The notes beneath the pieces were generated by a model that saw only the letters and a list, made by a program, of their open reading frames with translations, was not told the origin of the DNA and did not search any database. DNA of 64,000 bases from [Pseudomonas] carboxydohydrogena (GTDB lineage Bacteria; Pseudomonadota; Alphaproteobacteria; Rhizobiales; Xanthobacteraceae). The stretch lies in NCBI RefSeq assembly GCF_029030725.1, contig NZ_CP113162.1:1920501-1984500 (forward strand), given 5' to 3'. Shown piece by piece: positions 46,278 through 56,458 of the stretch. Each line of letters opens with the position of its first letter. The first letter of the stretch is position 1. A program made the position numbers and the translations under genes.

Positions 46278-47780
46278 CTAGCGCTTCGCCTCGTAATGCT
46301 CCGCGACGAGATGATCGAGCAGACGCACGCCATAGCCCGAGCCCCAGCTCGTGTTGATGTCGCTCGACGGCGCGCCCATCCCGGTGCCCGCGATGTCGAG
46401 ATGCGCCCATGGCACGTCATCGACAAAGCGCTGCAACAGTTGAGCGGCGGTGATCGAACCGCCCCAGCGCCCGGCCGCGTTCTTCATGTCGGCGAATTTG
46501 GAATCGATCTGCTTGTCGTATTCGGGGCCGAGCGGCATGCGCCAGACGCGCTCGCCGGTGGCGTCGCCGGATTTCGACAGCCGCTCCGACAACTGATCGT
46601 TGTTGGAGAACAGGCCCGCATATTCGGTGCCGAGCGCGACCATGATCGCGCCTGTCAGGGTCGCGAGATCGATCATGAATTTCGGCTTGTACTTCTGCGC
46701 GACGTACCACAGCACGTCCGCCAGCACGAGGCGGCCTTCGGCATCGGTGTTGATGATTTCGATGGTCTGGCCCGACATCGTGGTGACGATATCGCCGGGG
46801 CGCTGCGCGTTGCCGTCCGGCATGTTCTCGACAAGGCCGATCGCGCCGACGACATTGGCCTTCGCCTTGCGTGCGGCGAGCGCATGCATCAGGCCAACCA
46901 CGCAGGCCGCGCCCGCCATGTCGCCCTTCATGTCCTCCATGCTGCCTGCTGGCTTGATCGAGATGCCGCCGGTATCGAAGCACACGCCCTTGCCGACGAA
47001 GGCAACTGGCTTGTCGGATTTGTTGGCGGCGCCGTTCCAGCGCATCACCACCATGCGGCCTTCATGGTACGAGCCCTGCGACACGCCGAGCAGCGCGCCC
47101 ATGCCGAGCTTCTCCATCGCCTTGACGTCGAGGATCTCGACCTGGACGCCGAGCTTGCGCAATTGCGCGGCGCGGCGCGCGAATTCGGCCGGAAACAGCA
47201 CATTCGGCGGCTCGTTGACGAGTTCTCGCGCGAGCAAAACGCCATCGACGACGTTGGCATCGCGCGTAAATGCCTTGCGCGTGGCCGCGACATCGGCGAC
47301 GGCGACCGAAACCTGCGCGACGAGCGCCTTGTCCTTGTCTTTCGTTTTGGTCTTGTAGCGGTCGAACTTGTAGCCGCGCAGCCGCGCGCCCGCAGCAACA
47401 GCCGCCGCCTGATGCGGCTTCATCGCGCCGCCCGGCAATTCGGCGACAAGCGTTACCGCGCTCGCATTCGATCCGAGCTTGCCGGTCACGGCGCCGCCGA
47501 GCTTGATGAAATCCTCATCCTTCACCGAACCGGCCTTGCCGGTGCCGGCCACGATCAGGCGACCGACCTTCAACCCCTGAGGCGCAAGCAGATCGAGCGC
47601 CGCGCCGCTTTTGCCCTTAAAGTCGGCCGCCGACGCCGCGCGCTTGATGGAGTCCTCCGCGCCCGCCAGCAATTTGCGGCTCGCGGGGCCGAACTTCATC
47701 GATTCATCGGTGAAAACCACGAGGACGCCCTTCGGCGCGGTCGAAAACGGGACAAAGCCGACCTTGACGGCGTCGGTCAT
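46278..47780 (-). CDS. pepA: Leucyl aminopeptidase (cytosol aminopeptidase)
   Basis: A 500-residue M17 metallopeptidase. The metal and catalytic motifs are [15 protein letters not shown] and [17 protein letters not shown] eight bases upstream fixes the start at 47780 (MTDAVKVGF); the frame continues to 47981 without family content. Its C-terminal half carries the catalytic domain; the N-terminal half is the regulatory, possibly DNA-binding, domain of PepA. It is divergent from the lptG operon. Confidence 0.96.
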   Translation of the reverse strand: MTDAVKVGFVPFSTAPKGVLVVFTDESMKFGPASRKLLAGAEDSIKRAASAADFKGKSGAALDLLAPQGLKVGRLIVAGTGKAGSVKDEDFIKLGGAVTGKLGSNASAVTLVAELPGGAMKPHQAAAVAAGARLRGYKFDRYKTKTKDKDKALVAQVSVAVADVAATRKAFTRDANVVDGVLLARELVNEPPNVLFPAEFARRAAQLRKLGVQVEILDVKAMEKLGMGALLGVSQGSYHEGRMVVMRWNGAANKSDKPVAFVGKGVCFDTGGISIKPAGSMEDMKGDMAGAACVVGLMHALAARKAKANVVGAIGLVENMPDGNAQRPGDIVTTMSGQTIEIINTDAEGRLVLADVLWYVAQKYKPKFMIDLATLTGAIMVALGTEYAGLFSNNDQLSERLSKSGDATGERVWRMPLGPEYDKQIDSKFADMKNAAGRWGGSITAAQLLQRFVDDVPWAHLDIAGTGMGAPSSDINTSWGSGYGVRLLDHLVAEHYEAKR

Positions 47781-48263
47781 ACGAAAATCCTCCAAACTTG
47801 AACGTGCGGATCGCGGATACGTCGATCGGAATCGAACCACGGTGTTATGCGGCGGGATTATCACTATATGCGCCTCCGCATCCGCCCTGCAAAGGATGGA
47901 GAAGGCTGCGGCATCACGATTGCAGACGGAGATACCTCGAATCGTGACGCGAAAGCCACGCAAGCAGGTTTTGTTAACCACTCCGCCCGCGCTGCCTTGG
48001 GTCAGCCATTTTATCGGCGGATCAACGGGATAGTTGAGTTATAATGACGCCGGGCGATACCGGCCCGAGGGGGATTTGGCCTCACAGCCAGTCCGGACCG
48101 GCATCGCCTGGAGACATTGGGGATACTGTAGTTCGATGGCGTCGATTGATATCGCCTGCGCGGGGCTGGCCGTTATGCCGGACCCGGCCTTCGGTCGTTG
48201 CGCGGCGTGCGCGCGGCGGGCCCGCGCGCTGACGCAGCATTCCGCAAACGAGCCATCGGCCGC
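47781..48263. other. Divergent gap pepA/lptG where lptF would be expected
   Basis: A 483-bp stretch without a convincing gene. In related Rhizobiales an lptF gene of roughly 1.1 kb usually lies here, before lptG (from general knowledge of the operon). The gap should hold promoters for pepA and lptG, but I cannot point to clear -35/-10 pairs. A short frame (48136-48270) is discussed separately. Confidence 0.5.
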
Positions 48264-48270
48264 ATGCTGA
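48136..48270 (+). pseudogene. Possible short remnant of lptF
   Basis: A 44-codon frame begins MASID and ends in a stop that overlaps the lptG start codon by 7 bp. The overlap geometry is what a coupled lptF-lptG pair would leave, and the first residues resemble the M-x-S-I-x start I recall for some LptF proteins. The middle carries no membrane helix. The assignment is weak; it could be chance. Confidence 0.2.
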
Positions 48271-49346
48271 CCACCACGCTCGCCCGCTATTTCGCCAGAC
48301 GTTTCATCACCGCCTCGCTCGCGGTGTTCCTCGGCATTTTCCTGCTGCTGGTTCTGGTCGACTACATCGAAATGGTGCGCCGGACATCGAGCATTCCGAC
48401 CGCGTCCGCGATCATGGTGGCGGAAACATCGCTGTTCCGGGTGCCGCAACTGCTGGAAAAGCTGATGCCGTTCTGCATCCTGATCGGCGCGATGAGCTGC
48501 TACCTCGCGCTGTCGCGAAGCCTCGAACTGGTTGTGGCGCGCGCCGCCGGGATTTCGGCGTGGCAGTTCATCACGCCCGCGCTGGTCGCCGCCCTCCTCA
48601 TGGGCGTGTTGGCGACCGTCGTTTACAATCCGATTTCGGCCGCGATGCAGGAACGCAGCAAGGAGATGGAAGCGAAGCTGTTTTCCAACGGCGGCGTCCA
48701 GAACGTCGAACAGTCCTGGATCAATCAGGTGACATCGGAAGGCCAGTCCATCATCAGCGCGGCGCTTTCCCAGAATCAGGGCACGCGGCTCTCCGGCGTG
48801 ACCGTCTTCCGCTTCAACCCGGATGGCAGCTTCCGCGACCGAATCGACGCCAATGACGCGAATCTGGAGCCCGGCGAATGGAGGCTCGGAGGCGCGCGAA
48901 TCCATTCCATGACCGCCGCGCCGGTCATTCAGGACAACCTCCTGCTCAGAACGAATCTCACCCCCGCGCAGGTCCGGAACAGCTTTGCCACGCCCGAAAC
49001 TGTGTCATTTTGGCAACTTCCGGGGTACATCCAGTCCTCGGCAAGCTCCGGTCTGGCCACAGCGGGGTACCGTTTGCAGTACCAGAAGCTGCTCGCGAGG
49101 CCGTTTTTGCTGGCCTCGATGGTGCTCGTCGCGGCCGCCGTCAGCCTGCGGTTCTTCCGCTTCGGCGGCGTGCAAAAGATGGTTTTAAGTGGCGTGGCAG
49201 CGGGCTTTCTGCTCTATGTCCTGTCGAAAGTAACTGAGGATTTAAGCAAGGCCGAGTTGATGCATCCGCTCGCTGCCGCATGGCTGCCTGTCTGTGTGGG
49301 CGGCCTGACCGGCTTTTTGGCCTTGCTGCATCAGGAGGACGGGTAG
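48264..49346 (+). CDS. lptG: LPS export permease LptG
   Basis: A 360-residue inner-membrane subunit of the LptB2FG transporter that extracts LPS. Three N-terminal helices, a periplasmic jellyroll domain (about residues 130-260) and three C-terminal helices are visible. LptG rather than LptF is indicated by VDYIEMVRRTSS, the ELVVARAAGIS coupling segment and the FWQLPGYI motif. The start at 48264 is chosen by homology. The stop overlaps the lptD start by one base. The LptF partner is not adjacent. Confidence 0.9.
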   Translation: MLTTTLARYFARRFITASLAVFLGIFLLLVLVDYIEMVRRTSSIPTASAIMVAETSLFRVPQLLEKLMPFCILIGAMSCYLALSRSLELVVARAAGISAWQFITPALVAALLMGVLATVVYNPISAAMQERSKEMEAKLFSNGGVQNVEQSWINQVTSEGQSIISAALSQNQGTRLSGVTVFRFNPDGSFRDRIDANDANLEPGEWRLGGARIHSMTAAPVIQDNLLLRTNLTPAQVRNSFATPETVSFWQLPGYIQSSASSGLATAGYRLQYQKLLARPFLLASMVLVAAAVSLRFFRFGGVQKMVLSGVAAGFLLYVLSKVTEDLSKAELMHPLAAAWLPVCVGGLTGFLALLHQEDG

Positions 49347-51850
49347 TGGCTGGTTTTGCCGCCCTCCATGGACGGACGCCTGGGTTCAGGCGGCGCATGA
49401 GGCTGCGCCGCTATCGCCTCGTCATGTCCGCCGTCCTGATGCTCGGCGCGGGCGCGCTGGCCCTGCCCGGTTCCGCCACGGCGGCCACCAACAATTTCAT
49501 CTACAACAAGCGTCCGCCGGTGCCGAAACCGCCGAAGGACCCGAATGCCAATAACGGGCAGATGCTCGTGAAGGCGCTCGAGATCAATTACGACTACAAC
49601 AACAATCGCGTCGCCGCCGTCGGCAACGTCCAGATCTACTACAACGGCTCGACGCTCGAAGCCGACAAGGTCATCTATGACCAGAAGACCAAGCGCCTTC
49701 ACGCCGAGGGCAACGTCCGCCTCACCGAGGCCGACGGCAAGGTGGTGAATGCCAACCTGCTCGATCTGTCCGACGACTATCGCGACGGCTTCGTCGATTC
49801 GTTGCGCCTCAACACGCCCGACGAGACGCGGATGTCGGCGGCGCGCGCCGATCGCAGCAATGGCGACATCACGATTTTCCAGAGCGGCACCTACACCGCC
49901 TGCGCGCCCTGCCGCGATCATCCCGAACGTCCGCCGTTGTGGCAGGTGAAGGCCGCGCGCATCATCCACAACAAGACCGAGCAGATGCTCTACTTCGAGG
50001 ATGCGAAGGTGGAGTTCTTCGGCCAGCCGCTCGCCTACCTGCCGTATTTCTCGACGCCCGATCCGACCGTGAAGCGCAAGACCGGCTTCCTGATGCCGTG
50101 GGCGGGCTACAACTCGTACACCGGCTACAGCGCGGAAATTCCGTTCTACTGGGCGATCGCGCCGAACTACGACATGACCATTTCGCCGCGCATCACGACG
50201 CGGCAGGGCGTGCTCGGCCAGATCGACTTCCGCCAGCGTCTCGTCAATGGCGCGTATGAAATCCGCGGCTACGGCATCCATCAGGAAGACCCAAGCGCGT
50301 ATGCCGGGCAGGTCGGCGACCGCAACTGGCGCGGCGGCCTCGATTCGAACGGTCAGTTCGCGCTGAACGACAAATGGGTCGCGGGCTGGACCGCCGTGCT
50401 TGCGACCGACAACCGCTTCTTCAGCGACTACAAGCTCGGCCCCTACAAGAACCCGCTGGGCTCGTTCCTGCTGACGCCGACCGAAGGCATCTCGCAGGTC
50501 TACCTCACCGGCGTCGGCAACCGCAGCTATTTCGACATTCGCTCGATCTACTACTACGGCTTCAACGCCGCCGACGTGCAGAAGCAGATTCCCATCGTCG
50601 CGCCGGTGGTCGACTACAACAACGTGCTCGGCCACAACCTGCTGGGCGGCGAGTTCAGCTACAAGGGCAACTTCGTCAACCTGACGCGCAGCGAAGCAAA
50701 CTTCGACGCAATCTCGAAGAACGCACAGACCCAGATGCAGACGAATTGGACGCCGAATCCGACGTCCTGCATCATGAACGCAGATCCACTCGCTCGAACG
50801 AATTGCGTTCTTCGTGGCGTACCAGGGGATTACACCCGCTTGTCAGGCGAAGCTCAGTGGAGACGGTCCTTCACCGATCCGTGGGGCCAGATTTTCACGC
50901 CGTTCGTCTCGTTGCGCGGTGACTTGATCAACGCCAGCGTTGCCAATCAGCCCGGCGTTTCCAACTTCATCGCTCCCGGTACTTATCAGGAAGCCCGCCT
51001 GATGCCGGCGGTCGGCCTCGAATATCGCTATCCGTTCATCAACGTGCAGCCGTGGGGCACCACGACGATCGAGCCGATCGCGCAGGTCATCATCCGCCCG
51101 AACGAGCAGAAGGCCGGGCAGTTGCCGAACGAAGACGCGCAGAGCCTCACCTTCGACGACACCAATCTGTTCAGCGTCAACAAATTCTCCGGCTGGGATC
51201 GCGTCGAGGGCGGCGGCCGCGCCAACATCGGCGTGCAGGCGACGACGCAATTCGATCGCGGCGGTACCGTCAACATGCTGTTCGGCCAGTCCTACCAGCT
51301 TTACGGCCTGAACTCCTATACGGTGCAGAGCCTGACCAACACCGGCCTCGATTCCGGTCTCGACAAGCCAGCCTCGGATTATGTCGGCCGCCTCTCCTAC
51401 GCGCCCAACAAGATCTTCAGTCTGACGACGCGCTTCCGGCTCGACGAAGCGACGATGGACATCAAGCGTTTCGAAGCCGAAGGCCGCGCCAATTTCGATC
51501 GCTGGTCGGCGAGCATCCTGTACGGCAAGTATGCGCCACAACCTGAACTCGGCTATCTGACCGAGCGTCAGGGCCTGCTCGGCACCGGTTCGTTCAAGCT
51601 CGCCGCCAACTGGCAGGTCTCGGGCGGATTGCGCTACGACATCGCCAACAGCAAGGTGAACCAGTACATCGTGGGCGCAGGATACGTGGACGACTGCTTC
51701 CTGCTCGCCGTCAACTACGTGACGGACTACAACTACACGACGATCGGCAGCATCGCGCCCGTCACCGATCACCGCGTGATGTTCCAGCTTGGCTTGCGTA
51801 CCATCGGCGGAACCTCGCTTTCGCAGAACGTCTCCTCATCCACCCCGTGA
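49346..51850 (+). CDS. lptD: LPS assembly protein LptD
   Basis: An 834-residue outer-membrane beta-barrel that inserts LPS into the outer leaflet. The signal segment (about residues 20-45) is followed by the LptA-like beta-jellyroll (LEADKVIYDQKTKRLHAEGN) and a large barrel. Two Cys pairs (CAPC, and C-IMNADPLARTN-C) and one C-terminal Cys could form the inter-domain disulfides known in LptD, but the positions differ from E. coli. The start is GTG at 49346, with AGGAGG seven bases upstream inside the lptG 3' end. Confidence 0.95.
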   Translation: MAGFAALHGRTPGFRRRMRLRRYRLVMSAVLMLGAGALALPGSATAATNNFIYNKRPPVPKPPKDPNANNGQMLVKALEINYDYNNNRVAAVGNVQIYYNGSTLEADKVIYDQKTKRLHAEGNVRLTEADGKVVNANLLDLSDDYRDGFVDSLRLNTPDETRMSAARADRSNGDITIFQSGTYTACAPCRDHPERPPLWQVKAARIIHNKTEQMLYFEDAKVEFFGQPLAYLPYFSTPDPTVKRKTGFLMPWAGYNSYTGYSAEIPFYWAIAPNYDMTISPRITTRQGVLGQIDFRQRLVNGAYEIRGYGIHQEDPSAYAGQVGDRNWRGGLDSNGQFALNDKWVAGWTAVLATDNRFFSDYKLGPYKNPLGSFLLTPTEGISQVYLTGVGNRSYFDIRSIYYYGFNAADVQKQIPIVAPVVDYNNVLGHNLLGGEFSYKGNFVNLTRSEANFDAISKNAQTQMQTNWTPNPTSCIMNADPLARTNCVLRGVPGDYTRLSGEAQWRRSFTDPWGQIFTPFVSLRGDLINASVANQPGVSNFIAPGTYQEARLMPAVGLEYRYPFINVQPWGTTTIEPIAQVIIRPNEQKAGQLPNEDAQSLTFDDTNLFSVNKFSGWDRVEGGGRANIGVQATTQFDRGGTVNMLFGQSYQLYGLNSYTVQSLTNTGLDSGLDKPASDYVGRLSYAPNKIFSLTTRFRLDEATMDIKRFEAEGRANFDRWSASILYGKYAPQPELGYLTERQGLLGTGSFKLAANWQVSGGLRYDIANSKVNQYIVGAGYVDDCFLLAVNYVTDYNYTTIGSIAPVTDHRVMFQLGLRTIGGTSLSQNVSSSTP

Positions 51851-51914
51851 CATAATTGTGGTCGATTGCACGTCTACGGTGCAGCCCGACCGTGGTGAAA
51901 CCGACAGCAATGTG

Positions 51915-52859
51915 ATGATGAAAGCGACATTCCTCTCTGTTTTTGCCAGCCGCCTCGCTCTTTCCCTCGCAACCTTGCTGACGCTTCTCGCAGCGACGCC
52001 GCACGCGCGAGCGCAAGCCGTGGTGGTGATGGTCAATGGCGAGCCGATCACGACCTACGACATCGAACAGCGCTCGCGGCTCATCACCCTGACCACACGC
52101 AAGACCGCGCCGCGTCAGGAAGTGATCCAGCAGTTGATCGACGACCGCCTCAAGATCAAGGAGGCCAAGAAGTTCGGAATCAATTTGAGCGCATCGGATG
52201 TCGATGGCGCTTTTGCGGGCATGGGCCAGCGGATGGGCATGTCCGCGGACCAATTGGCCAAGGTTCTCACGGCACAGGGCGTCCGCCCCGAAACCATGAA
52301 GCTGCGCCTGCAAGCCGACACCGCCTGGGGCGCACTGGTGCGCGGACGCTACAAGCAAAGCCTGATGGTCGGCGAGCGCGACGTGCGCGCCGCCTCCGGG
52401 GATGCGACATCGCCGGAACAGACGGAAAGCTACGAGTACCAGTTGCGCCCGGTCGTGATCTTCGTCCCGCGCGGCTCGTCCCCGGGTGTCGTCGAGCAAC
52501 GCAAGAAGGAAGCCGAGATCATCCGCGACCGTGTCCAGAGTTGTGCGGAAGCCGCCACTACATTCAAGTCGCTGCGTCAGGCCAGCATCCGCGACACCAT
52601 CGTCAAGACCTCGGCCGACCTGCCATCGAATTTGCGCGAGCTTCTCGACAAAACACCGGTCGGCAAGATGACCCCGCCGGAAGTCACCAAGCAGGGCATC
52701 GAGATGGTCGCGTTGTGCGACCGCAAGGTGACCGCCGCAGATACGCCCGCCAAGCGGGCGGCGCGCGACAAGCTGTTCGCCCAGAAATATGAAGCGAAGT
52801 CGAAATCCTATCTCGACGACCTCCGCAAGGGTGCGATGATCGAGTACAAGCAGAAATAA
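51915..52859 (+). CDS. surA: SurA-like periplasmic chaperone/peptidyl-prolyl isomerase
   Basis: About 314 residues. A signal peptide (cleavage after ARA) is followed by the SurA N-terminal chaperone region ([39 protein letters not shown]) and one short, degenerate parvulin-like domain, fewer than the two in E. coli SurA. It should help outer-membrane proteins such as LptD to fold. GTG 51912 and ATGs 51915 and 51918 are adjacent; the Shine-Dalgarno is weak. It is 64 bp downstream of lptD and 5 bp upstream of pdxA. Confidence 0.88.
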   Translation: MMKATFLSVFASRLALSLATLLTLLAATPHARAQAVVVMVNGEPITTYDIEQRSRLITLTTRKTAPRQEVIQQLIDDRLKIKEAKKFGINLSASDVDGAFAGMGQRMGMSADQLAKVLTAQGVRPETMKLRLQADTAWGALVRGRYKQSLMVGERDVRAASGDATSPEQTESYEYQLRPVVIFVPRGSSPGVVEQRKKEAEIIRDRVQSCAEAATTFKSLRQASIRDTIVKTSADLPSNLRELLDKTPVGKMTPPEVTKQGIEMVALCDRKVTAADTPAKRAARDKLFAQKYEAKSKSYLDDLRKGAMIEYKQK

Positions 52860-52864
52860 GGCCG

Positions 52865-53875
52865 ATGCACCAAGCCCCGCTTGCTCTCACGATCGGTGAG
52901 CCCTCCGGGATCGGGCCTGACATCACGATTGCCGCATGGTTGAGGCGTAACGCCGATAACCTTCCTCCGTTTTACCTGACCGGCGACGCCGACCTGATCC
53001 GCCGCCGCGCCGCGCTGCTTGGCGCGCAAATCGAGATCGCCGAAACATCGCCACAGGACGCTGCCGGAATTTTCGCGCGCGCCCTGCCCGTCGCACCGAC
53101 CGGACATACCGCCACCGGCACGCCCGGACAGCCTGACGCAACCAGCGCGTGGGCCGCGATCGCCTCCATCGAACAGGCCGTGGCGGATGTGAAGGCGGGC
53201 ATCGCCTCCGCGATCGTGACCAACCCGATCGCCAAGAGCGTGCTCTACAGCGCGGGCTTCAAGCATCCCGGCCATACCGAATTCCTCGCCGAACTGGCGG
53301 CCGCGAACGGCAAAGTGCCGATGCCGGTGATGATGATCTGGTCCGAGACGCTCGCCGTCGTACCCGTCACGATCCACCTGCCGCTGCGTGAAGCGATTGA
53401 TACTCTCACCACCGGGATGATCGTCGAGACCGCGCGCATCGTCGTCGCCGACATGACGCACCGGATGAAGCTGCGCGCGCCACGCCTCGCCATCGCAGGA
53501 CTCAATCCGCATGCTGGCGAAGGCGGTTCCCTCGGCAAGGAAGACGACGCCATCGTCGCGCCCGCCGTCGAACAGTTGCGGCGCGAGGGTATCGACGCGC
53601 GCGGCCCCTTGCCCGCCGACACCATGTTTCACGAAGCCGCGCGCAAGACCTACGATTGCGCGATCTGCATGTATCACGACCAGGCACTGATCCCGGTCAA
53701 GACGCTCGCGTTCGACAGCGGCGTCAACGTCACGCTCGGGCTTCCCTTCATCCGCACCTCGCCCGATCACGGCACCGCGTTCGACATCGCGGGCACCGGA
53801 CGCGCCAACCCGTCGAGCCTGATCGCGGCGCTGCGTCTCGCCGCCCGCATGGCGCGCGCGAACGCCGCATCATGA
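52865..53875 (+). CDS. pdxA: 4-hydroxythreonine-4-phosphate dehydrogenase
   Basis: A 336-residue enzyme of the DXP-dependent pyridoxal phosphate pathway. Family motifs: [13 protein letters not shown] at the N terminus, [20 protein letters not shown] with a zinc-binding His, and [11 protein letters not shown]. It is 5 bp after surA and overlaps rsmA by 4 bp, matching the conserved surA-pdxA-rsmA gene order. Confidence 0.96.
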   Translation: MHQAPLALTIGEPSGIGPDITIAAWLRRNADNLPPFYLTGDADLIRRRAALLGAQIEIAETSPQDAAGIFARALPVAPTGHTATGTPGQPDATSAWAAIASIEQAVADVKAGIASAIVTNPIAKSVLYSAGFKHPGHTEFLAELAAANGKVPMPVMMIWSETLAVVPVTIHLPLREAIDTLTTGMIVETARIVVADMTHRMKLRAPRLAIAGLNPHAGEGGSLGKEDDAIVAPAVEQLRREGIDARGPLPADTMFHEAARKTYDCAICMYHDQALIPVKTLAFDSGVNVTLGLPFIRTSPDHGTAFDIAGTGRANPSSLIAALRLAARMARANAAS

Positions 53876-54723
53876 GCCAGATCGACGATCTGCCGCCGCT
53901 GCGCGAGGTCATCCGCAAATACGATCTCGCCCCGCGCAAATCGCTCGGCCAGAATTTCCTGTTCGACCTCAATCTGACGGCGCGGATCGCCCGCGCGGCA
54001 GGCCCGCTGGACGAGGCAACCGTGATCGAGATCGGTCCCGGCCCCGGCGGGCTGACGCGGGCCTTGCTCGCCACGGGCGCAAAACGCGTGATCGCGGTGG
54101 AGCGCGACGACCGCGCGATCCCCGCACTTGAGGATATCGCGCGGCACTATCCCGGCCGCCTTGAGATCGTGCATGGCGACGCCATCGACTTCGATCCCGC
54201 CAGGATGCTGAATGGCGCGCGCGCGAAAATCGTCGCCAATTTGCCCTACAACATCGCAACGCTCTTGCTCACCGGTTGGCTCACGGCGGACCCATGGCCG
54301 CCATGGTTCGACATGATGGTGCTGATGTTCCAGCGCGAGGTGGCGGAGCGCATCGTCGCGCAGGAAAACGACGACGCCTATGGCCGCCTTGGCGTGCTCG
54401 CCAACTGGCGCGCGGAGACGAAAATCCTGTTCGATATCGCGCCCGGTGCGTTCGTGCCGCCGCCGAAGGTCACGTCATCCGTGGTGCGCCTCGTCCCGAG
54501 AGCGAAGCCGCTGCCTTGCCCGCGCCGCGCGCTGGAACAGGTCGCCGCCGCCGCCTTCAACCAGCGCCGCAAGATGCTGCGCCAGAGTCTCAAGCCGCTC
54601 GGCGTCGATCCCGCGCTGCTCACCGAAGCCGCCGGAATCGATCCGACACGGCGCGCCGAGACGGTGCCGATCTCCGGTTTCGTCGCGATGGCCAATCGGC
54701 TGTCCGAACTCAAGCAACCCTGA
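53872..54723 (+). CDS. rsmA: 16S rRNA dimethyladenosine transferase
   Basis: A 283-residue SAM-dependent methyltransferase (KsgA) that dimethylates two adjacent adenines near the 16S rRNA 3' end late in 30S assembly. SAM-binding GQNFLFD and [10 protein letters not shown] and the catalytic NLPYNIAT motif are intact, followed by the C-terminal helical domain with [12 protein letters not shown]. The start at 53872 overlaps the pdxA stop (ATGA). Confidence 0.97.
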   Translation: MSQIDDLPPLREVIRKYDLAPRKSLGQNFLFDLNLTARIARAAGPLDEATVIEIGPGPGGLTRALLATGAKRVIAVERDDRAIPALEDIARHYPGRLEIVHGDAIDFDPARMLNGARAKIVANLPYNIATLLLTGWLTADPWPPWFDMMVLMFQREVAERIVAQENDDAYGRLGVLANWRAETKILFDIAPGAFVPPPKVTSSVVRLVPRAKPLPCPRRALEQVAAAAFNQRRKMLRQSLKPLGVDPALLTEAAGIDPTRRAETVPISGFVAMANRLSELKQP

Positions 54724-54728
54724 TCTCT

Positions 54729-55793
54729 ATGGCCCTGATGCACCGCCAGTCCCTCGTGCAATTCGCAGCGCCCGTGTGCGAGACCGTTGTGGATGTCCCC
54801 GTGCCGCAGGGCGGCGAGGTGCTGCTGCGCGTCGAGAAATGCGGTCTGTGCCATTCCGACCTGCATTTGCAGGACGGCTTCTTCGACGCGGGAAATGGCC
54901 AGCGCATCGACATCACGCGCGGCATCAAACTCCCCTTCACGCTCGGCCACGAGATCGTCGGCGCCATCGAAGCTGTCGGCCCTGACCTGCCGCGCGATCT
55001 GATCGGACAGCGGCGCGTCGCATTTCCATGGATCGGCTGCGGCACATGCCGCGACTGCGTCAATGGCGACGAGAACCTGTGCGCGCGCAATCGCTATCTC
55101 GGCGTGGCACTCGACGGCGGCTTCGCCAGCCATGTCATCGTGCCCGACAGCCGCTATCTGCTGTCCTACGATCCGCTGCCCGCGAGCTTCGCCGCAGCTC
55201 TGATGTGTTCCGGCCTCACCGCCTATGGCGCGATGAAGCGCGCCGCTATGCATCCGCGCCGCCGCAACCTCCTGCTGATCGGTATGGGCGGCGTCGGGCT
55301 GATGGGACTGTCGATCGCCCGCGCGATGGGCATCGAGACCATCGCGGTCGCCGACCTCAGCAAGGCCGCGCGTGCCGCGGCGATCGAAGCAGGCGCTGCG
55401 ACGGCTTACGATCCGGCGGCACGGGAGACTGCGCGCCGCATGCTGAAGGAAAGCGGCGGCGGCTTCGATGTCATCGTCGATTTCGCGGGGAGCGAAAACT
55501 CGCTCGCATTCGCGATGGGCGCGCTCGCGCGCGGCGGCAAGATCGTGGTCTCCGGCCTGATCGGCGGCTCCTTCAGCGTCCCTGCGATAAGCTGGGTGCA
55601 CAAGCGCATGAGCATCGAAGGCTTCATGACCGGCACGCTTACCGAGGCGCGCGAATTGCTCGACCTCGCCCGCAGCGGGCGCATCGCACCCGTGCCGATG
55701 CAGGAAGCGCCGATGCACGAAGCGGCCGTCTGGATGGACAAGCTGCGCCGGGGTCACGTCACCGGGCGGATCATTCTCACCAATGACGTGTGA
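54729..55793 (+). CDS. Zinc-dependent alcohol dehydrogenase (MDR family)
   Basis: A 354-residue medium-chain dehydrogenase. The catalytic zinc site is built from CGLCHSD and GHEIVG; the structural zinc site is the Cys-rich lobe CGTCRDCVNGDENLC; the NAD(P) loop is GMGGVGLMGL. The substrate is unknown. It starts five bases after the rsmA stop, so it may be the last gene of the lptG-to-rsmA operon, which is not its usual neighbour. It converges with a small hypothetical gene. Confidence 0.9.
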   Translation: MALMHRQSLVQFAAPVCETVVDVPVPQGGEVLLRVEKCGLCHSDLHLQDGFFDAGNGQRIDITRGIKLPFTLGHEIVGAIEAVGPDLPRDLIGQRRVAFPWIGCGTCRDCVNGDENLCARNRYLGVALDGGFASHVIVPDSRYLLSYDPLPASFAAALMCSGLTAYGAMKRAAMHPRRRNLLLIGMGGVGLMGLSIARAMGIETIAVADLSKAARAAAIEAGAATAYDPAARETARRMLKESGGGFDVIVDFAGSENSLAFAMGALARGGKIVVSGLIGGSFSVPAISWVHKRMSIEGFMTGTLTEARELLDLARSGRIAPVPMQEAPMHEAAVWMDKLRRGHVTGRIILTNDV

Positions 55794-55798
55794 AGCAC

Positions 55799-56122
55799 CT
55801 ACGCGGCGTAACCGTGCAGCGGCGCCAATTGATCGTTTCTGAAAATCTGTTTCGCCGACGCCACGGGCTGCAACGATGCCGGTCGTGCCTGCGGCCGCTG
55901 TGCAACCGTTACCGGCGGCGCCATCGCGAGCACCGCCGCGCGGGCCAGCGGACACATGGCCTCCTGCTCGAGCGAACTGGAATGCACCGGACGGCTGCCT
56001 GCAAGACGCAGCGCCGTCTCGATCTCGTCGGACGGCGTACCCCCCTTCAACAACAGTAAAATCAGAAGCGCCTTGATCTCCTCGTTCAACACGCCCGCGC
56101 CGTTTGCAGAGTCTCCAGTCAT
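55799..56122 (-). CDS. Small protein of unknown function
   Basis: A 107-residue protein. A hydrophobic stretch near the N terminus (EEIKALLILLLLKGG) is followed by an Ala/Pro-rich part. GAGGAT before the ATG at 56122 supports the start. The stop is 5 bp from the convergent dehydrogenase stop. I do not recognise a family. Confidence 0.55.
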   Translation of the reverse strand: MTGDSANGAGVLNEEIKALLILLLLKGGTPSDEIETALRLAGSRPVHSSSLEQEAMCPLARAAVLAMAPPVTVAQRPQARPASLQPVASAKQIFRNDQLAPLHGYAA

Positions 56123-56458
56123 GGCAATCCTCGCTTCCCGATGTCAGCCGATCGATGACGCGAAGCATCGAAGCCGCATGGTTAATGCGATTTTAATTTC
56201 ATGGTTGCACGGCGCGAATGCCGTGTTGATACGTAGGCAAGACTTCACGGGCTTACCGTGAAGCCGGCCTATTCCATCCCTGCTCACTCACCTTGTGCGC
56301 TCTCGGCGAGAGAATCGGAATTGTGGCGATCCCGGAGGATTTTCACCGCCCCAATTTTGTCTCATGCGTTTCGCATTTGCGGCCCATTGCGGCCCATCTC
56401 GTTGACAACGATCCCATCGCGCACCGCGCACGACGTCACGATCCGACGCGGGGGAACC
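56123..56458. other. Intergenic region with a perfect hairpin
   Basis: A 336-bp divergent gap between two uncharacterised genes. It contains a perfect 8-bp inverted repeat CTTCACGG-GCTTA-CCGTGAAG (56243-56263) and a short direct repeat GCGGCCCATT/GCGGCCCATC near 56380-56400. No gene is supported. Confidence 0.5.

Noticed and set aside
47847-48044. 65-codon frame in the pepA/lptG gap
   Set aside because: No ribosome site, no hydrophobic or conserved pattern, and composition like non-coding DNA.
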